The notes under the pieces are model-generated. The model ran no database searches and was not told where the DNA came from. It saw only the letters and a program-made list of their open reading frames with translations. A stretch of DNA of 64,000 nt, taken from Micromonospora nigra. GTDB taxonomy: Bacteria; Actinomycetota; Actinomycetes; Mycobacteriales; Micromonosporaceae. Shown piece by piece: positions 53,595-61,334 of this stretch. Position 1 is the first letter of the stretch. Every line of letters begins with the position of its first letter. Location of the stretch: assembly GCF_900091585.1 (NCBI RefSeq), contig NZ_FMHT01000003.1, positions 4,269,501 to 4,333,500 of the forward strand. The letters are read 5' to 3'. A program made the position numbers and the translations under genes.

Positions 53595-54917
53595 CTAACG
53601 CCCCGGACGGGCTCCGCCGCCCGACGGGGTCGCGCCCCGTGCCCCTGACCGGCCCGCCTGCCGCCCGCGCCGTGACCCGACGACCCGCACCCCGCCCGTC
53701 GGCAGCGTCACCAGCAGCAGCAGCGCCAACAGGACGTACGTGTTGCGCAGCAGGAACTCCACCGGCGAGTCGGTGCGTACCGGAGCCACACCCCAGTCCT
53801 GGAAGGACACCACGCCGTACACGATGATCGCCGACGTGCCCACGGCGAGCGTGGCCCAGCCGCGTCGCCGCCGCGCACCCGCCGGGGTCGACCGGTCGGC
53901 GCTCAGAGCCGCGTCGGTGAGCACCACCACCGCCGGGATGAACCAGTAGATGTGGTGCGTCCAGGTGATCGGGCTGACCAGCGCCCCGACCAGGCCGGTC
54001 AGGGTCAGGGCGACCAGTGGCCGCCCGGCGCGGGTGGCCCGCACCGCCCGCCACAGTCCGTAGGCGACCACGACCGCGACGAGCACCAACCAGGGCAGCC
54101 GGTGCGGCTCGGTCGGGGCGGTGATGCGGCTGAGCAGGCCGAACAGCGACTGGTTTCCCGTGTAGTCCGTGCGGCCCACCCGGTCGGTGGCCCACAGCTC
54201 GTGTGTCCAGAAGCGCCAGGAGTCGCGGGGCGCCACCGCCGCCGCGAGCAGCGTCGCCACCGCGGCCGTCGCGCTCGCCACCGCCGCCGCCCGCCACCGC
54301 CGGGTCGCCAGCAGGTAGACGATGAAGATGCCCGGGAAGAGCTTGAGCGCCGTCGCCAGCCCGATGCCGACGCCCGCCCAGCGCCCGTTGCGGGGTACGG
54401 CGAACAGCACGTCGGCCAGGATCAGCACGACCAGCAGCATGTTGATCTGGCCGAAGGTGATCGTCTCCCGGGTGCTCTCCACCGCGAACACCAGCAGTAC
54501 GCCGATGCTGAGGATGAACAGTCGGGGCAGATGGTGCCGGGCGGCCAGCGGTTCGACCAGCCATCGGGTGGTGACCACCACGCCGACGCAGGTGAGGGTC
54601 GTGAAGATCGCGATGGTGGCGCCCAGCGGCAGCACCGCGAACGGCCGCAGCAGCAGCGCGGCGAAGGGCGGATAGGTGAAGTACAACTCGCCCTGCACCC
54701 GGTCCGGCTGCACGTAGTCGTACAACGGGTTGCCGGCCGCCCACCAGTCCATGGCCCGCATGTAGATCTTGAGGTCGAAGAAGTCGTGTACGAGACCGGG
54801 CAGGTAGAGCGCCGGGAGCACGGCCGCCAGCGCCAGCACGGCGACCACCCGGCGGACCTTACGGCCGCCGGAGTCGTGGTCGGTGTCGGCGGGCGGCGCG
54901 GCTGTTTCGGCGGACAC
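53595..54917 (-). CDS. GT87-family polyprenol-dependent mannosyltransferase
   Basis: A 440-residue integral membrane glycosyltransferase of the GT-C fold (GT87), the group of PimE and related alpha-mannosyltransferases that use polyprenyl-phosphate-mannose outside the cytoplasm. The catalytic Asp is in the first outer loop, HDFFDLKIYMRAM, and the loop continues NPLYDYVQPD and FTYPPFAALLL. Ten or so helices follow, with FGQINMLLVVLILADV, GLATALKLFPGIF and SPITWTHHIYW as family landmarks. The GTG is 6 nt after TAGGGT (54929-54924), a leaderless promoter, back to back with that of orn. Confidence 0.92.
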   Translation of the reverse strand: MSAETAAPPADTDHDSGGRKVRRVVAVLALAAVLPALYLPGLVHDFFDLKIYMRAMDWWAAGNPLYDYVQPDRVQGELYFTYPPFAALLLRPFAVLPLGATIAIFTTLTCVGVVVTTRWLVEPLAARHHLPRLFILSIGVLLVFAVESTRETITFGQINMLLVVLILADVLFAVPRNGRWAGVGIGLATALKLFPGIFIVYLLATRRWRAAAVASATAAVATLLAAAVAPRDSWRFWTHELWATDRVGRTDYTGNQSLFGLLSRITAPTEPHRLPWLVLVAVVVAYGLWRAVRATRAGRPLVALTLTGLVGALVSPITWTHHIYWFIPAVVVLTDAALSADRSTPAGARRRRGWATLAVGTSAIIVYGVVSFQDWGVAPVRTDSPVEFLLRNTYVLLALLLLVTLPTGGVRVVGSRRGRQAGRSGARGATPSGGGARPGR

Positions 54918-54989
54918 GGGGAAACCCTAGCGGTCGGTCGCGCCGACGGCGCGGTGCCACGGGTCGTGCGCTGCGCGTAGGCTTGGCCG
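54918..54989. promoter_or_regulatory. Divergent leaderless promoters of the GT87 gene and orn
   Basis: The minus-strand -10 TAGGGT (54929-54924) and the plus-strand -10 TAGGCT (54978-54983) each lie 6 nt before a GTG start. The two -35 regions must share about 50 nt. This is the clearest example in the window of the local leaderless start pattern. Confidence 0.65.
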
Positions 54990-55580
54990 GTGGCTGATCT
55001 TCTCGTCTGGATCGACTGTGAGATGACCGGGCTCGACCTTCGTGGCGACAAGCTGATCGAGGTCGCCGCGCTCGTCACCGACCCCGACCTCAACGTGCTC
55101 GGTGAGGGTGTCGACGTGGTGATCCACGCCGACGAGGCGGCGCTGGAGGCGATGCCGGAGATCGTGCGGACCATGCACGGCAAGTCGGGGCTGACAGAGG
55201 AGGTGCGCCGCTCCGCCGTCACCCTGGCCGAGGCCGAGGACATGGTGCTCGACTACGTCACCAGTCACGTGAAGGATCCGCGCAGCGCGCCGCTGTGCGG
55301 CAACTCCATCGCCACCGACCGGGGTTTCATCGCCCGGGACATGCCCCGTCTCGACGCCCATCTGCACTACCGGATGATCGACGTGTCCTCGATCAAGGAG
55401 TTGTGCCGCCGCTGGTATCCGCGGGTGTACTTCGGCCAGCCGCAGAAGGGGCTGGCGCACCGGGCCCTGGCGGACATCCGGGAGAGCATCCGGGAGCTGG
55501 AGTACTACCGGCGTACGGTCTTCGTCCCGCTGCCCGGTCCGGACGTGGAGACCGCCAAGGCCATCGCCGCCGAGTTGTGA
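54990..55580 (+). CDS. orn: Oligoribonuclease
   Basis: A 196-residue DEDDh 3'-5' exoribonuclease that degrades di- to penta-ribonucleotides, including pGpG. Exo I is [11 protein letters not shown], Exo [18 protein letters not shown], and Exo [14 protein letters not shown] with the DEDDh His. The length is normal. The GTG start is leaderless. The neighbouring tRNA-His gene is a conserved arrangement also seen in mycobacteria. Confidence 0.97.
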   Translation: MADLLVWIDCEMTGLDLRGDKLIEVAALVTDPDLNVLGEGVDVVIHADEAALEAMPEIVRTMHGKSGLTEEVRRSAVTLAEAEDMVLDYVTSHVKDPRSAPLCGNSIATDRGFIARDMPRLDAHLHYRMIDVSSIKELCRRWYPRVYFGQPQKGLAHRALADIRESIRELEYYRRTVFVPLPGPDVETAKAIAAEL

Positions 55581-55674
55581 CCCCCCGCCGACAACCCGGT
55601 GGACGCGGTCGGCAATGGTGGGGGTATGATTTCTCCGCACCCGCCCGGGGCGTTCGACCGGGTGCGGCGGCATG

Positions 55675-55750
55675 GTGGCTGTAGCTCAGTTGGCAGAGCA
55701 CCGGGTTGTGGTCCCGGTTGTCGTGGGTTCAATTCCCATCAGTCACCCCA
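55675..55750 (+). tRNA. tRNA-His (anticodon GTG)
   Basis: A 76-nt tRNA. The acceptor stem GTGGCTG (55675-55681) pairs with CAGTCAC (55740-55746). The base before it, G55674, pairs with C73, the extra 5' G identity feature of histidine tRNAs. The anticodon loop TTGTGGT gives GTG. The T-loop GGTTCAATTCC and an encoded CCA (55748-55750) are present. A -10 box TATGAT lies at 55625-55630. Confidence 0.96.
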
Positions 55751-55762
55751 GGTAAGACCCAG

Positions 55763-55797
55763 GTCAGGGCCGGTTCTCACCGGCCCTGACGCATTTT
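55763..55797 (+). terminator. Intrinsic terminator of tRNA-His
   Basis: Arms 55763-55774 and 55779-55790 form a perfect 12-bp stem with loop TCTC, followed by GCATTTT. It is one of the few in the window with a T-run. Confidence 0.9.
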
Positions 55798-55816
55798 CAG
55801 GGGCATGGTGGGGGCG

Positions 55817-56431
55817 CTACCGGGGGTGGGGTGTCTCACCGCGAGCCAGCATCTCGATCAGGCGATCGAGCCGGCGCTGCCGGGTCTGTGGGGTGCGCGC
55901 CGTGGTCACCCGGAACAGGACGGCGTAGCGGTTCTGGGCGTTCAAGGTGTCGAACGTGCGCCGAGCGGCCTCGACCTCGCCGAGGGCCGCGACGAGGTCG
56001 TCCGGCATCTCGATGGTCGCTGACCCGGCGTAGGCGGCGTCCCAGCGGCCGTCGGCTCTGGCTCGTTCGATCTCGGAGAACCCGCGCGGGCGCATTCTCC
56101 CCTCGTCGATGAGCCGCGCCACGTGCGTGACGTTGCGGGCGGACCACAGGCTGCGCTGCCGGCGCGGGGTGAAGCGTCGCTGGTACGTCGCGGTGTCGAC
56201 GGTCCTGGACTGGCCGTCGATCCACCCGCTGCACAGTGCCTCGTCGAGGGCCTGCGCGTAGGTCAGCGACGTGGGAGTGGTGACGCCCTTCTTCGCCAGC
56301 GTCAGCCAGACCCCGTCGGAGGCGTCCTCGTGGTCGTCGAGCCACGCCCGCCACGCCCCGGCGTCGGCAACGACGAGCGGGCCGCCATCGTCCGCGCGGT
56401 GCTCTGCCCGATCCGGTGGCTGATCGGTCAT
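55817..56431 (-). CDS. YdeI/OmpD-associated family protein
   Basis: A 204-residue cytoplasmic protein of the YdeI/OmdA type, often annotated as bacteriocin-protection protein. Recognisable parts are WRAWLDDHEDASDGVWLTLAKKG, YAQALDEALCSGWIDGQ, TYQRRFTPRRQRSLWSARNV and FSEIERARADGRWDAAYA. The biochemical role is unknown. I chose ATG 56431 because it overlaps the stop of the VOC gene (ATGA); a longer frame to GTG 56464 exists. It is the second gene of a two-gene unit opposite an AraC regulator. Confidence 0.88.
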   Translation of the reverse strand: MTDQPPDRAEHRADDGGPLVVADAGAWRAWLDDHEDASDGVWLTLAKKGVTTPTSLTYAQALDEALCSGWIDGQSRTVDTATYQRRFTPRRQRSLWSARNVTHVARLIDEGRMRPRGFSEIERARADGRWDAAYAGSATIEMPDDLVAALGEVEAARRTFDTLNAQNRYAVLFRVTTARTPQTRQRRLDRLIEMLARGETPHPR

Positions 56432-56949
56432 CCGGCGCTCGATGCCTCCTGCGTTGCCGCCCACGCGGCGATCCTACGCGCGCTCTCGGCCTCGGAGAGA
56501 TCCTCGACGCGGGACATGATCGACCAGCGGACACCGAACGGGTCGCGGATGGAGGCGAACCTGTCGCCGGAGACGAAGGTGCTCACCGCTTCGCGGACCG
56601 TCGCTCCGGCCTGTTCGGCACGCTCGACGACCGCATCGACGTCCGCGCAGTACAGGCCCATCGAGTAGCAGGCACCATCCCCTCCGGGTGCAGGCACCAG
56701 ACCGTGGTCGGGACTGGGCTCGCCGAGCTGGAGCCTGCCGTTGCCGAAGTCGAGCTCCGCGTGCACCGTGACGCCCCCGATCTCGGTGACGTCGACCACC
56801 CGAGCGCCGAACACCGACCGGTAGAATTCGATGGCGTCCGACGCACCTTCGACGGCCAGGAACGGGGTCAGACTCGTCGAGCCGTGTGGGATGCCGTCGG
56901 TGGTGTGCTCACCCGTCGCCCCGCGACGGGGCGTGTCGTGTTCGTCCAT
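56428..56949 (-). CDS. VOC-family protein (PhnB/glyoxalase-like)
   Basis: A 173-residue vicinal-oxygen-chelate fold protein. It shows two beta-alpha-beta modules: LTPFLAVEGASDAIEFYRSV with FGARVVD, and SMGLYCADVDAVVERAEQAG ending in FASIRDPFGVRWSIM. It resembles PhnB-like proteins of unknown substrate. The ATG is 6 nt after TACGGT (56961-56956), a leaderless promoter. It is coupled to the YdeI-like gene and divergent from the AraC-family gene, which may regulate both. Confidence 0.88.
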   Translation of the reverse strand: MDEHDTPRRGATGEHTTDGIPHGSTSLTPFLAVEGASDAIEFYRSVFGARVVDVTEIGGVTVHAELDFGNGRLQLGEPSPDHGLVPAPGGDGACYSMGLYCADVDAVVERAEQAGATVREAVSTFVSGDRFASIRDPFGVRWSIMSRVEDLSEAESARRIAAWAATQEASSAG

Positions 56950-57020
56950 GAATCGACCGTACGTGTGTGCTCGCGGCACCGGCTTGAAGATTCGCGACGA
57001 CCCGGCGGGAGGGCACCACC

Positions 57021-57824
57021 ATGACCAGCCTCGGCAGCGGACGCGGCATCCTCTACCCCGCCCGGCTGCCGTCCTTCCACCGCGTCCCGGCCCCTGCGGA
57101 ACTGAGCGAACTCGTCCGGTGGTTCTGGATTCCGCGGTGGAACCTCGCGCCCGGCAGAACCTCCCGCCAGGAACTGTTGCCGTTCCCGGCTTCCAACCTC
57201 GTGGTCGAGCCCGGCGGCGTGTCCCTCGTCGGCCCCACAACCGGGGTGTCGCACCGGGATCTCCGTGGCCGCGGTTGGGCGGTCGGCGCCCTGCTGCGAC
57301 CAGCCGGGATCGCGTCGCTGCGCACCGCCCCAACCGACATCCGGGACACCCACGTGCCCTTCGACGCCCCGGACCTGCACCACACCGTCTCGGCCGCGAT
57401 GCGCGACGACGACGAGACGGCTGGTCGGGACCGCGCGGTCCTGGCCTGCACGGAGTTCTGGGCGGCTCGGGCCCTGACACCGCCCGACGAGGGCGGCGCG
57501 CTGGCCAACGCGATGGAGGACCTCATCGCCTCCGATCCGTCGATCGTGCGCGTCGACCAGGTCGCACAGCACCTCGGCATCTCGACCCGTGGCGTGCAGC
57601 GGCTGGCACAGCGTCATGTCGGGCTGACACCCCTGGCCATCATCCGCCGCTACCGGCTGCAGGACGCCGCGCAGCGACTACGCAACGACCCCTCGGCGAC
57701 CATCTCGCAGGTGGCCGCTGAACTCGGCTACGCCGACCACGCGCACCTCAGCACCGACTTCCGGCGCGTCCTCGGCTTCACCCCGAACTCCTACCGCAAG
57801 GGCGAGAACGCCCCGTCGAGGTAG
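57021..57824 (+). CDS. AraC-family transcriptional regulator
   Basis: A 267-residue regulator. The N-terminal effector-like domain (residues 1-150) contains LVRWFWIPRWNLAPG and LLRPAGIASL, the DUF6597-like type. The C-terminal double helix-turn-helix is VDQVAQHLGISTRGVQRLAQ followed by ATISQVAAELGYADHAHLST and FRRVLGFTPNSYRKG. The ATG has a GGGAGGG site. It diverges from the VOC/YdeI pair with 71 nt between, so control of that pair and of itself is likely. Confidence 0.92.
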   Translation: MTSLGSGRGILYPARLPSFHRVPAPAELSELVRWFWIPRWNLAPGRTSRQELLPFPASNLVVEPGGVSLVGPTTGVSHRDLRGRGWAVGALLRPAGIASLRTAPTDIRDTHVPFDAPDLHHTVSAAMRDDDETAGRDRAVLACTEFWAARALTPPDEGGALANAMEDLIASDPSIVRVDQVAQHLGISTRGVQRLAQRHVGLTPLAIIRRYRLQDAAQRLRNDPSATISQVAAELGYADHAHLSTDFRRVLGFTPNSYRKGENAPSR

Positions 57825-57906
57825 GCGGAACGTCGCCACCTCGACGGGGCGGAGGAGACCGTCCCGGGCCGGTGCGGCGAACGGCCCACGTCGTTGGTCG
57901 CCCGGG

Positions 57907-59223
57907 TCACGGGTTCGGGGTGACCTCCGGGTCGGCCGTCTCCGGGTCGGCCGTCTCCGGGTCGGCCGTCTCCGGGTCGGCCGTCTCCGGGTCGGCCGTC
58001 TCCGGATCCGCTGCCGCCGGCTCGTACGGCAGGGCGCTGCCCTTGACGTACTGCTCCCAGCTCATGTTCCAGTCGGTCCAGCCGTTGCCGTTCTGGAGCT
58101 TCCGCTCGGTGCCCTTGACGGTCACCGGATCGCCGATGTGGGTGTTCTTGAACAGCCAGGCACCGTTGGCCATGGACACGTTCACGCAGCCGTGCGAGAC
58201 GTTCCTGGTGCCCTGCTGCCCCTCCGACCAGGGCGCGGCGTGGATGAACTCGCCGCCCCAGGTGAGCCGCTGGGCGTAGTCGATCTTCGTGCGGTAGCCC
58301 TCCTCGGGGCCCAGTTCCTCGTACGTGTCGAAGACCGTCTTGCGCAGTTTCTCGATGACGACCATGGTGCCGCTGGACGACGGCGTGCTCTTCTTGCCCA
58401 GGCTCACCGGGATGGTCCTGACCACCGAACCGTCCTTCGTGACGGTCATCCGCTTGGTGCGGTTGTCGACCGTCATCACCACCGCCGGACCGATCTTGAT
58501 GTCGACGGTCAGGTCGGCGCGGCCGTACCAGCCGTCGCCGAGCGGCAGGCCCCCGGCCTGCACCCGGTACGACACGGCGCTGCCCGCCTGCCAGAACTCC
58601 TTCGGCCGGTAGCGGATCTCGGTGGGGCTGGCCCAGTGCCAGATGCCCTCCTGGGCGGGCGTGGCGGTGACGGACATCCGGCGCTGCACGTCGTCGCGGT
58701 GGCTCTCCGGGATCGCCCGGCTGAACCGCACGATCAGCGGCATGCCCACCCCGACGGTCTGGTCGTCGCCGAGGAAGCTCATCACCCGTACCTGGTTGGC
58801 GGGCTTCGCCATGGTGGTGAACGTGCTGGTGGCCGTCGCCGGTCTGCCGTCGTCGCCGGTCGCCGTCACGGTCGCGGTGTAGGTCTCGCCGTACTCCAGC
58901 GCGCCGGTCGGCAGCCAACTCGCGCCGTCGGCGGCGAGAGCACCCTCGACACTCTCGCCGGCGGCGTCCTTCAGCTCGACGACCGTGTCCTCGGCGTCCT
59001 TCGTGGTGAACGTGATCGAGGTCGACGCCGGCACATCCGTCGCGTCGGCGGCCGGTTCGGTGATGGCGGCCGACGCCTTCGGTGCGGCCGGCTGGTCGAC
59101 GCCGCCGTGCCAGCCCGAGGGTTCGTCGCCGCCGCCGGTGCAGCCGGAGGTCAGTGCCAGGGCGACGGCGAGCACTCCTGCCGCCAGTACGCTGCGCCGC
59201 CGGTTCGTGTCCCGAACTCGCAT
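57907..59223 (-). CDS. L,D-transpeptidase lipoprotein (first copy)
   Basis: A 438-residue wall-crosslinking enzyme that makes 3-3 peptidoglycan bridges. A lipobox LALTSGC (Cys about 28) anchors it. Two Ig-like domains follow (TSITFTTKDAEDTVVELKD; VGMPLIVRFSRAIPESH), then the YkuD catalytic domain with FIHAAPW and the Cys/His motif NVSHGCVNVSMANG. The C-terminal tail is five perfect repeats of the five-residue unit ADPET, encoded by 15-bp tandem repeats. The ATG at 59223 precedes RVRDTNRRRSVLAAG; longer starts lack a signal. The neighbouring gene is a paralogue. Confidence 0.94.
   Translation of the reverse strand: MRVRDTNRRRSVLAAGVLAVALALTSGCTGGGDEPSGWHGGVDQPAAPKASAAITEPAADATDVPASTSITFTTKDAEDTVVELKDAAGESVEGALAADGASWLPTGALEYGETYTATVTATGDDGRPATATSTFTTMAKPANQVRVMSFLGDDQTVGVGMPLIVRFSRAIPESHRDDVQRRMSVTATPAQEGIWHWASPTEIRYRPKEFWQAGSAVSYRVQAGGLPLGDGWYGRADLTVDIKIGPAVVMTVDNRTKRMTVTKDGSVVRTIPVSLGKKSTPSSSGTMVVIEKLRKTVFDTYEELGPEEGYRTKIDYAQRLTWGGEFIHAAPWSEGQQGTRNVSHGCVNVSMANGAWLFKNTHIGDPVTVKGTERKLQNGNGWTDWNMSWEQYVKGSALPYEPAAADPETADPETADPETADPETADPETADPEVTPNP
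57929..58003 (-). repeat. Five perfect 15-bp repeats in the L,D-transpeptidase tail
   Basis: GGGTCGGCCGTCTCC on the plus strand occurs five times without a mismatch (57929, 57944, 57959, 57974, 57989). It encodes a repeated Ala-Asp-Pro-Glu-Thr tail. Perfect identity suggests copy number can change by slippage while the frame stays intact. Confidence 0.9.
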
Positions 59224-59380
59224 GGTGTCCTCACAGTCGTGGTCCTGATCGCCCATCGTCTCTCACAGACGCACCGGAACACCTACCCGTTGCCGAACGT
59301 GAACCGAAACACGTTAGGGCGGATTGTCCGGATGGTGACAGGACTCCGGTCGTGGCCGACCCTCCCGCGCCGACGACGGC

Positions 59381-60628
59381 TCAGAACGCCGGGCCCGCGC
59401 CACCCTCCGGCACCGGCAGGGCGCTGCCCTTGACGAACTCCGCCCAGCTCAGGCTCCACGCCGTCCACCCGTTGCCGGCGGCAAGCTTGCGCTCGGTGCC
59501 CGTGATGGTGATCGGGTCGCCGACCCGGGTCTTGCCGAACAGCCAGCGGGCGTTCGCCATGGAGACGTTCACGCAGCCGTGCGAGACGTTCTGTCGGCCC
59601 TGCACGTTCTCCGACCAGGGCGCGGCGTGGATGTACTCGCCGCCCCAGGTGAGTCGCTGGGCGAACTCGATGTCGGTGACGTAGCGGTTCTCCGGATCCG
59701 GGTCGTCCATGGTGTCGAAGACCGTGGCCTCCTTCTTCTCCATCACCACCATCGTGCCGCTGGAGGAGGGCGTCTTCTTCTTGCCGAGGCTCACCGGCAC
59801 GGTGCGGACGACCTGGCCGTTCTCGTACACGGTCATCTGCTTGGTGGCGTTGTCGACCTTCATCTCGAAGGCCCGGCCGATCTTCGCCGTGGCGCCGCGG
59901 TCCACGTTGCCGTAGCGGCCGTTGCTCAGCGGGATGCCGGCCAGCGCGATCCGCACGCTCAACGTCGTGCCGGGCTTCCAGTACTCCGGGGCCCGGTAGT
60001 ACGCCTGGGTGCCGTTGTCCACCCAGTGCCACGCGCCGGGCTGCGGCGGATCCGTCCGGACGAACATCCGCTTCTGCACGGCCGCCCGATCCTTCTCCGG
60101 AATGCCCGGATGGAACTCGGCAACCACCGGCATCGCCACGCCGTAGGTCCGGTCGTCGAACAGGTACAGCCCAGAGTTGATCATCGACGACGGTTTCCTC
60201 ATCGTCGTGAAGCTGCTGGTGCCCTGGCCGGCGGTGCCGTCGGGTCGGGTCGCGGTCACCGTGGCGGTGTAGCGCGTGGCCCACTTCAACGGTGCGGACG
60301 GCACCCACGAGGAGCCGTCCGCGCGCAACCTGCCCTCGACCTCCTTGCCGTCGGAGGTGGTCAGCGTGACCTGGGACACCTTGCCGCCGTCCGGTAGCTG
60401 CGCGCTGATCTCGGCGCTCACCGGGCGGTTCTTCGACCCGTCGGCCGGGCTCACCACCAGGGCCGCCCCTGACGGTGTCGTCGCCGGATCCGGGCTGGCG
60501 GTCGAGCTGGGTGCCGCACCGTCCACGAACTGCACCTGGCCGCGGTCCTCACCGCAGCCGGTCAACGCCATCGACGCCACCAGGCCCAGGACACCCACGA
60601 TCGTCCCGGCCCGCGCGAACCCGCCCAT
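59381..60628 (-). CDS. L,D-transpeptidase lipoprotein (second copy)
   Basis: A 415-residue paralogue of the downstream gene: lipobox MALTGC (Cys about 25), two Ig-like domains (VSAEISAQLPDGGKVSQVTL; VAMPVVAEFHPGIPEKD), and a YkuD domain with YIHAAPWSENVQG and NVSHGCVNVSMANA. It lacks the repeated acidic tail. The ATG at 60628 gives a sensible signal peptide (FARAGTIVGVLGLVASMALTGC in two parts); the frame is open far upstream but without a signal. The gap of 157 nt between the two copies holds an AT-richer segment that may carry a separate promoter for the second. Confidence 0.94.
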   Translation of the reverse strand: MGGFARAGTIVGVLGLVASMALTGCGEDRGQVQFVDGAAPSSTASPDPATTPSGAALVVSPADGSKNRPVSAEISAQLPDGGKVSQVTLTTSDGKEVEGRLRADGSSWVPSAPLKWATRYTATVTATRPDGTAGQGTSSFTTMRKPSSMINSGLYLFDDRTYGVAMPVVAEFHPGIPEKDRAAVQKRMFVRTDPPQPGAWHWVDNGTQAYYRAPEYWKPGTTLSVRIALAGIPLSNGRYGNVDRGATAKIGRAFEMKVDNATKQMTVYENGQVVRTVPVSLGKKKTPSSSGTMVVMEKKEATVFDTMDDPDPENRYVTDIEFAQRLTWGGEYIHAAPWSENVQGRQNVSHGCVNVSMANARWLFGKTRVGDPITITGTERKLAAGNGWTAWSLSWAEFVKGSALPVPEGGAGPAF

Positions 60629-60801
60629 CCGTACCTCTGTCTCTCCGGCACGCCGGCTCACCCGCCGCCGCACGCCTTCCCGCACCTGGCGGACATCGTG
60701 CCGCATGACGCTTGCCCGGCCAGCCCTGGTCGTCGACATAGCGGGGTGTTTGTCCCTTACGTGTGGGAAAGATCGACCAAAGGGTGGACCCGGGGATCGG
60801 A

Positions 60802-60832
60802 TTGGAACCCCGCTCACGGGGCGTGCTAATCT
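60802..60832 (+). promoter_or_regulatory. Promoter of tRNA-Lys
   Basis: TTGGAA (60802-60807) and TAATCT (60827-60832) form a -35/-10 pair with a spacing of 19 nt. The spacer contains a CCCC...GGGG inverted repeat. The tRNA begins 18 nt after the -10 box. Confidence 0.55.
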
Positions 60833-60850
60833 TCTCCCCGTTGCCGACGA

Positions 60851-60926
60851 GCGCCGCTAGCTCAACTGGCAGAGCAGCGGACTCTTAATCCGCGGGTTCG
60901 GGGTTCGAGTCCCTGGCGGCGCACCA
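60851..60926 (+). tRNA. tRNA-Lys (anticodon CTT)
   Basis: A 76-nt tRNA. The acceptor GCGCCGC pairs with GCGGCGC. The D-arm GCTCAACTGGCAGAGC, anticodon loop CTCTTAA giving CTT, T-loop GGTTCGAGTCC and an encoded CCA at the 3' end are all present. Confidence 0.97.
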
Positions 60927-60932
60927 ACGATC

Positions 60933-60974
60933 AAGGCCCTGACCTGGTGGTTATCACCGGGTCGGGGCCTTTTT
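60933..60974 (+). terminator. Intrinsic terminator of tRNA-Lys
   Basis: AAGGCCCTGACC (60933-60944) pairs with GGTCGGGGCCTT (60960-60971) with one wobble, followed by TTT. A small inner stem (GGTG/CACC) caps the loop. Confidence 0.85.
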
Positions 60975-61334
60975 CGCGTACGTCGGTGGTGGGTGGTCGC
61001 TCGGTGGGTGCTCGGGAGCCGTTGGACCGTGCCGGCGTTGCTGGGACGTGTCGTTGTTCCGTGGACGCCTGCGCTCATCGCAGTTTCTGGTGACCGAGGG
61101 CAGTCACGAGCAGCGAGACGCATTGCTGGGCGCCCACCTCGGGCGGGGCGTCGGTGACCATTCCCATCCGGGCAGGCGACTGGACAAGGCGATCTACGTG
61201 GCCGAGGTGATGCCGCTGCTGGTGAATGTGCGTCGGTGCTGGCCACTGTCGGGGGTGGAGTACCAGCGGGCAGGCACAGTCCCCAGCTTCACGCGTACGA
61301 TACCGTCCCTGGACCCCCTCGATCCGCGGTGAGC
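60975..61334. other. 360-nt gap between tRNA-Lys and the SNF2 helicase gene
   Basis: No recognisable gene. A plus-strand frame 61048-61332 (94 codons) and a minus-strand frame reaching into the tRNA both show weak codon bias. The first contains the stretches SSQFLVTEGSHEQRDALLG and LDKAIYVAEVMPLLVNV and may be a gene remnant. Base composition is less GC-rich at third positions than in the neighbouring genes. tRNA genes are common integration sites, but I see no direct repeat of the tRNA 3' end in the window. Confidence 0.35.

Noticed and set aside
55599..55928. Plus-strand ORF containing CSSVGRAPGCGPGCRGFNSH
   Set aside because: It is translation of the tRNA-His gene, not a protein gene.
57929..58003. 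Possible CRISPR-like array
   Set aside because: Direct 15-bp repeats have no spacers and lie inside a coding frame.
60857..61246. Minus-strand ORF of 129 residues ending PPGTRTPNPRIKSPLLCQLS
   Set aside because: It is the antisense translation of tRNA-Lys plus the flank, a well-known annotation artefact.
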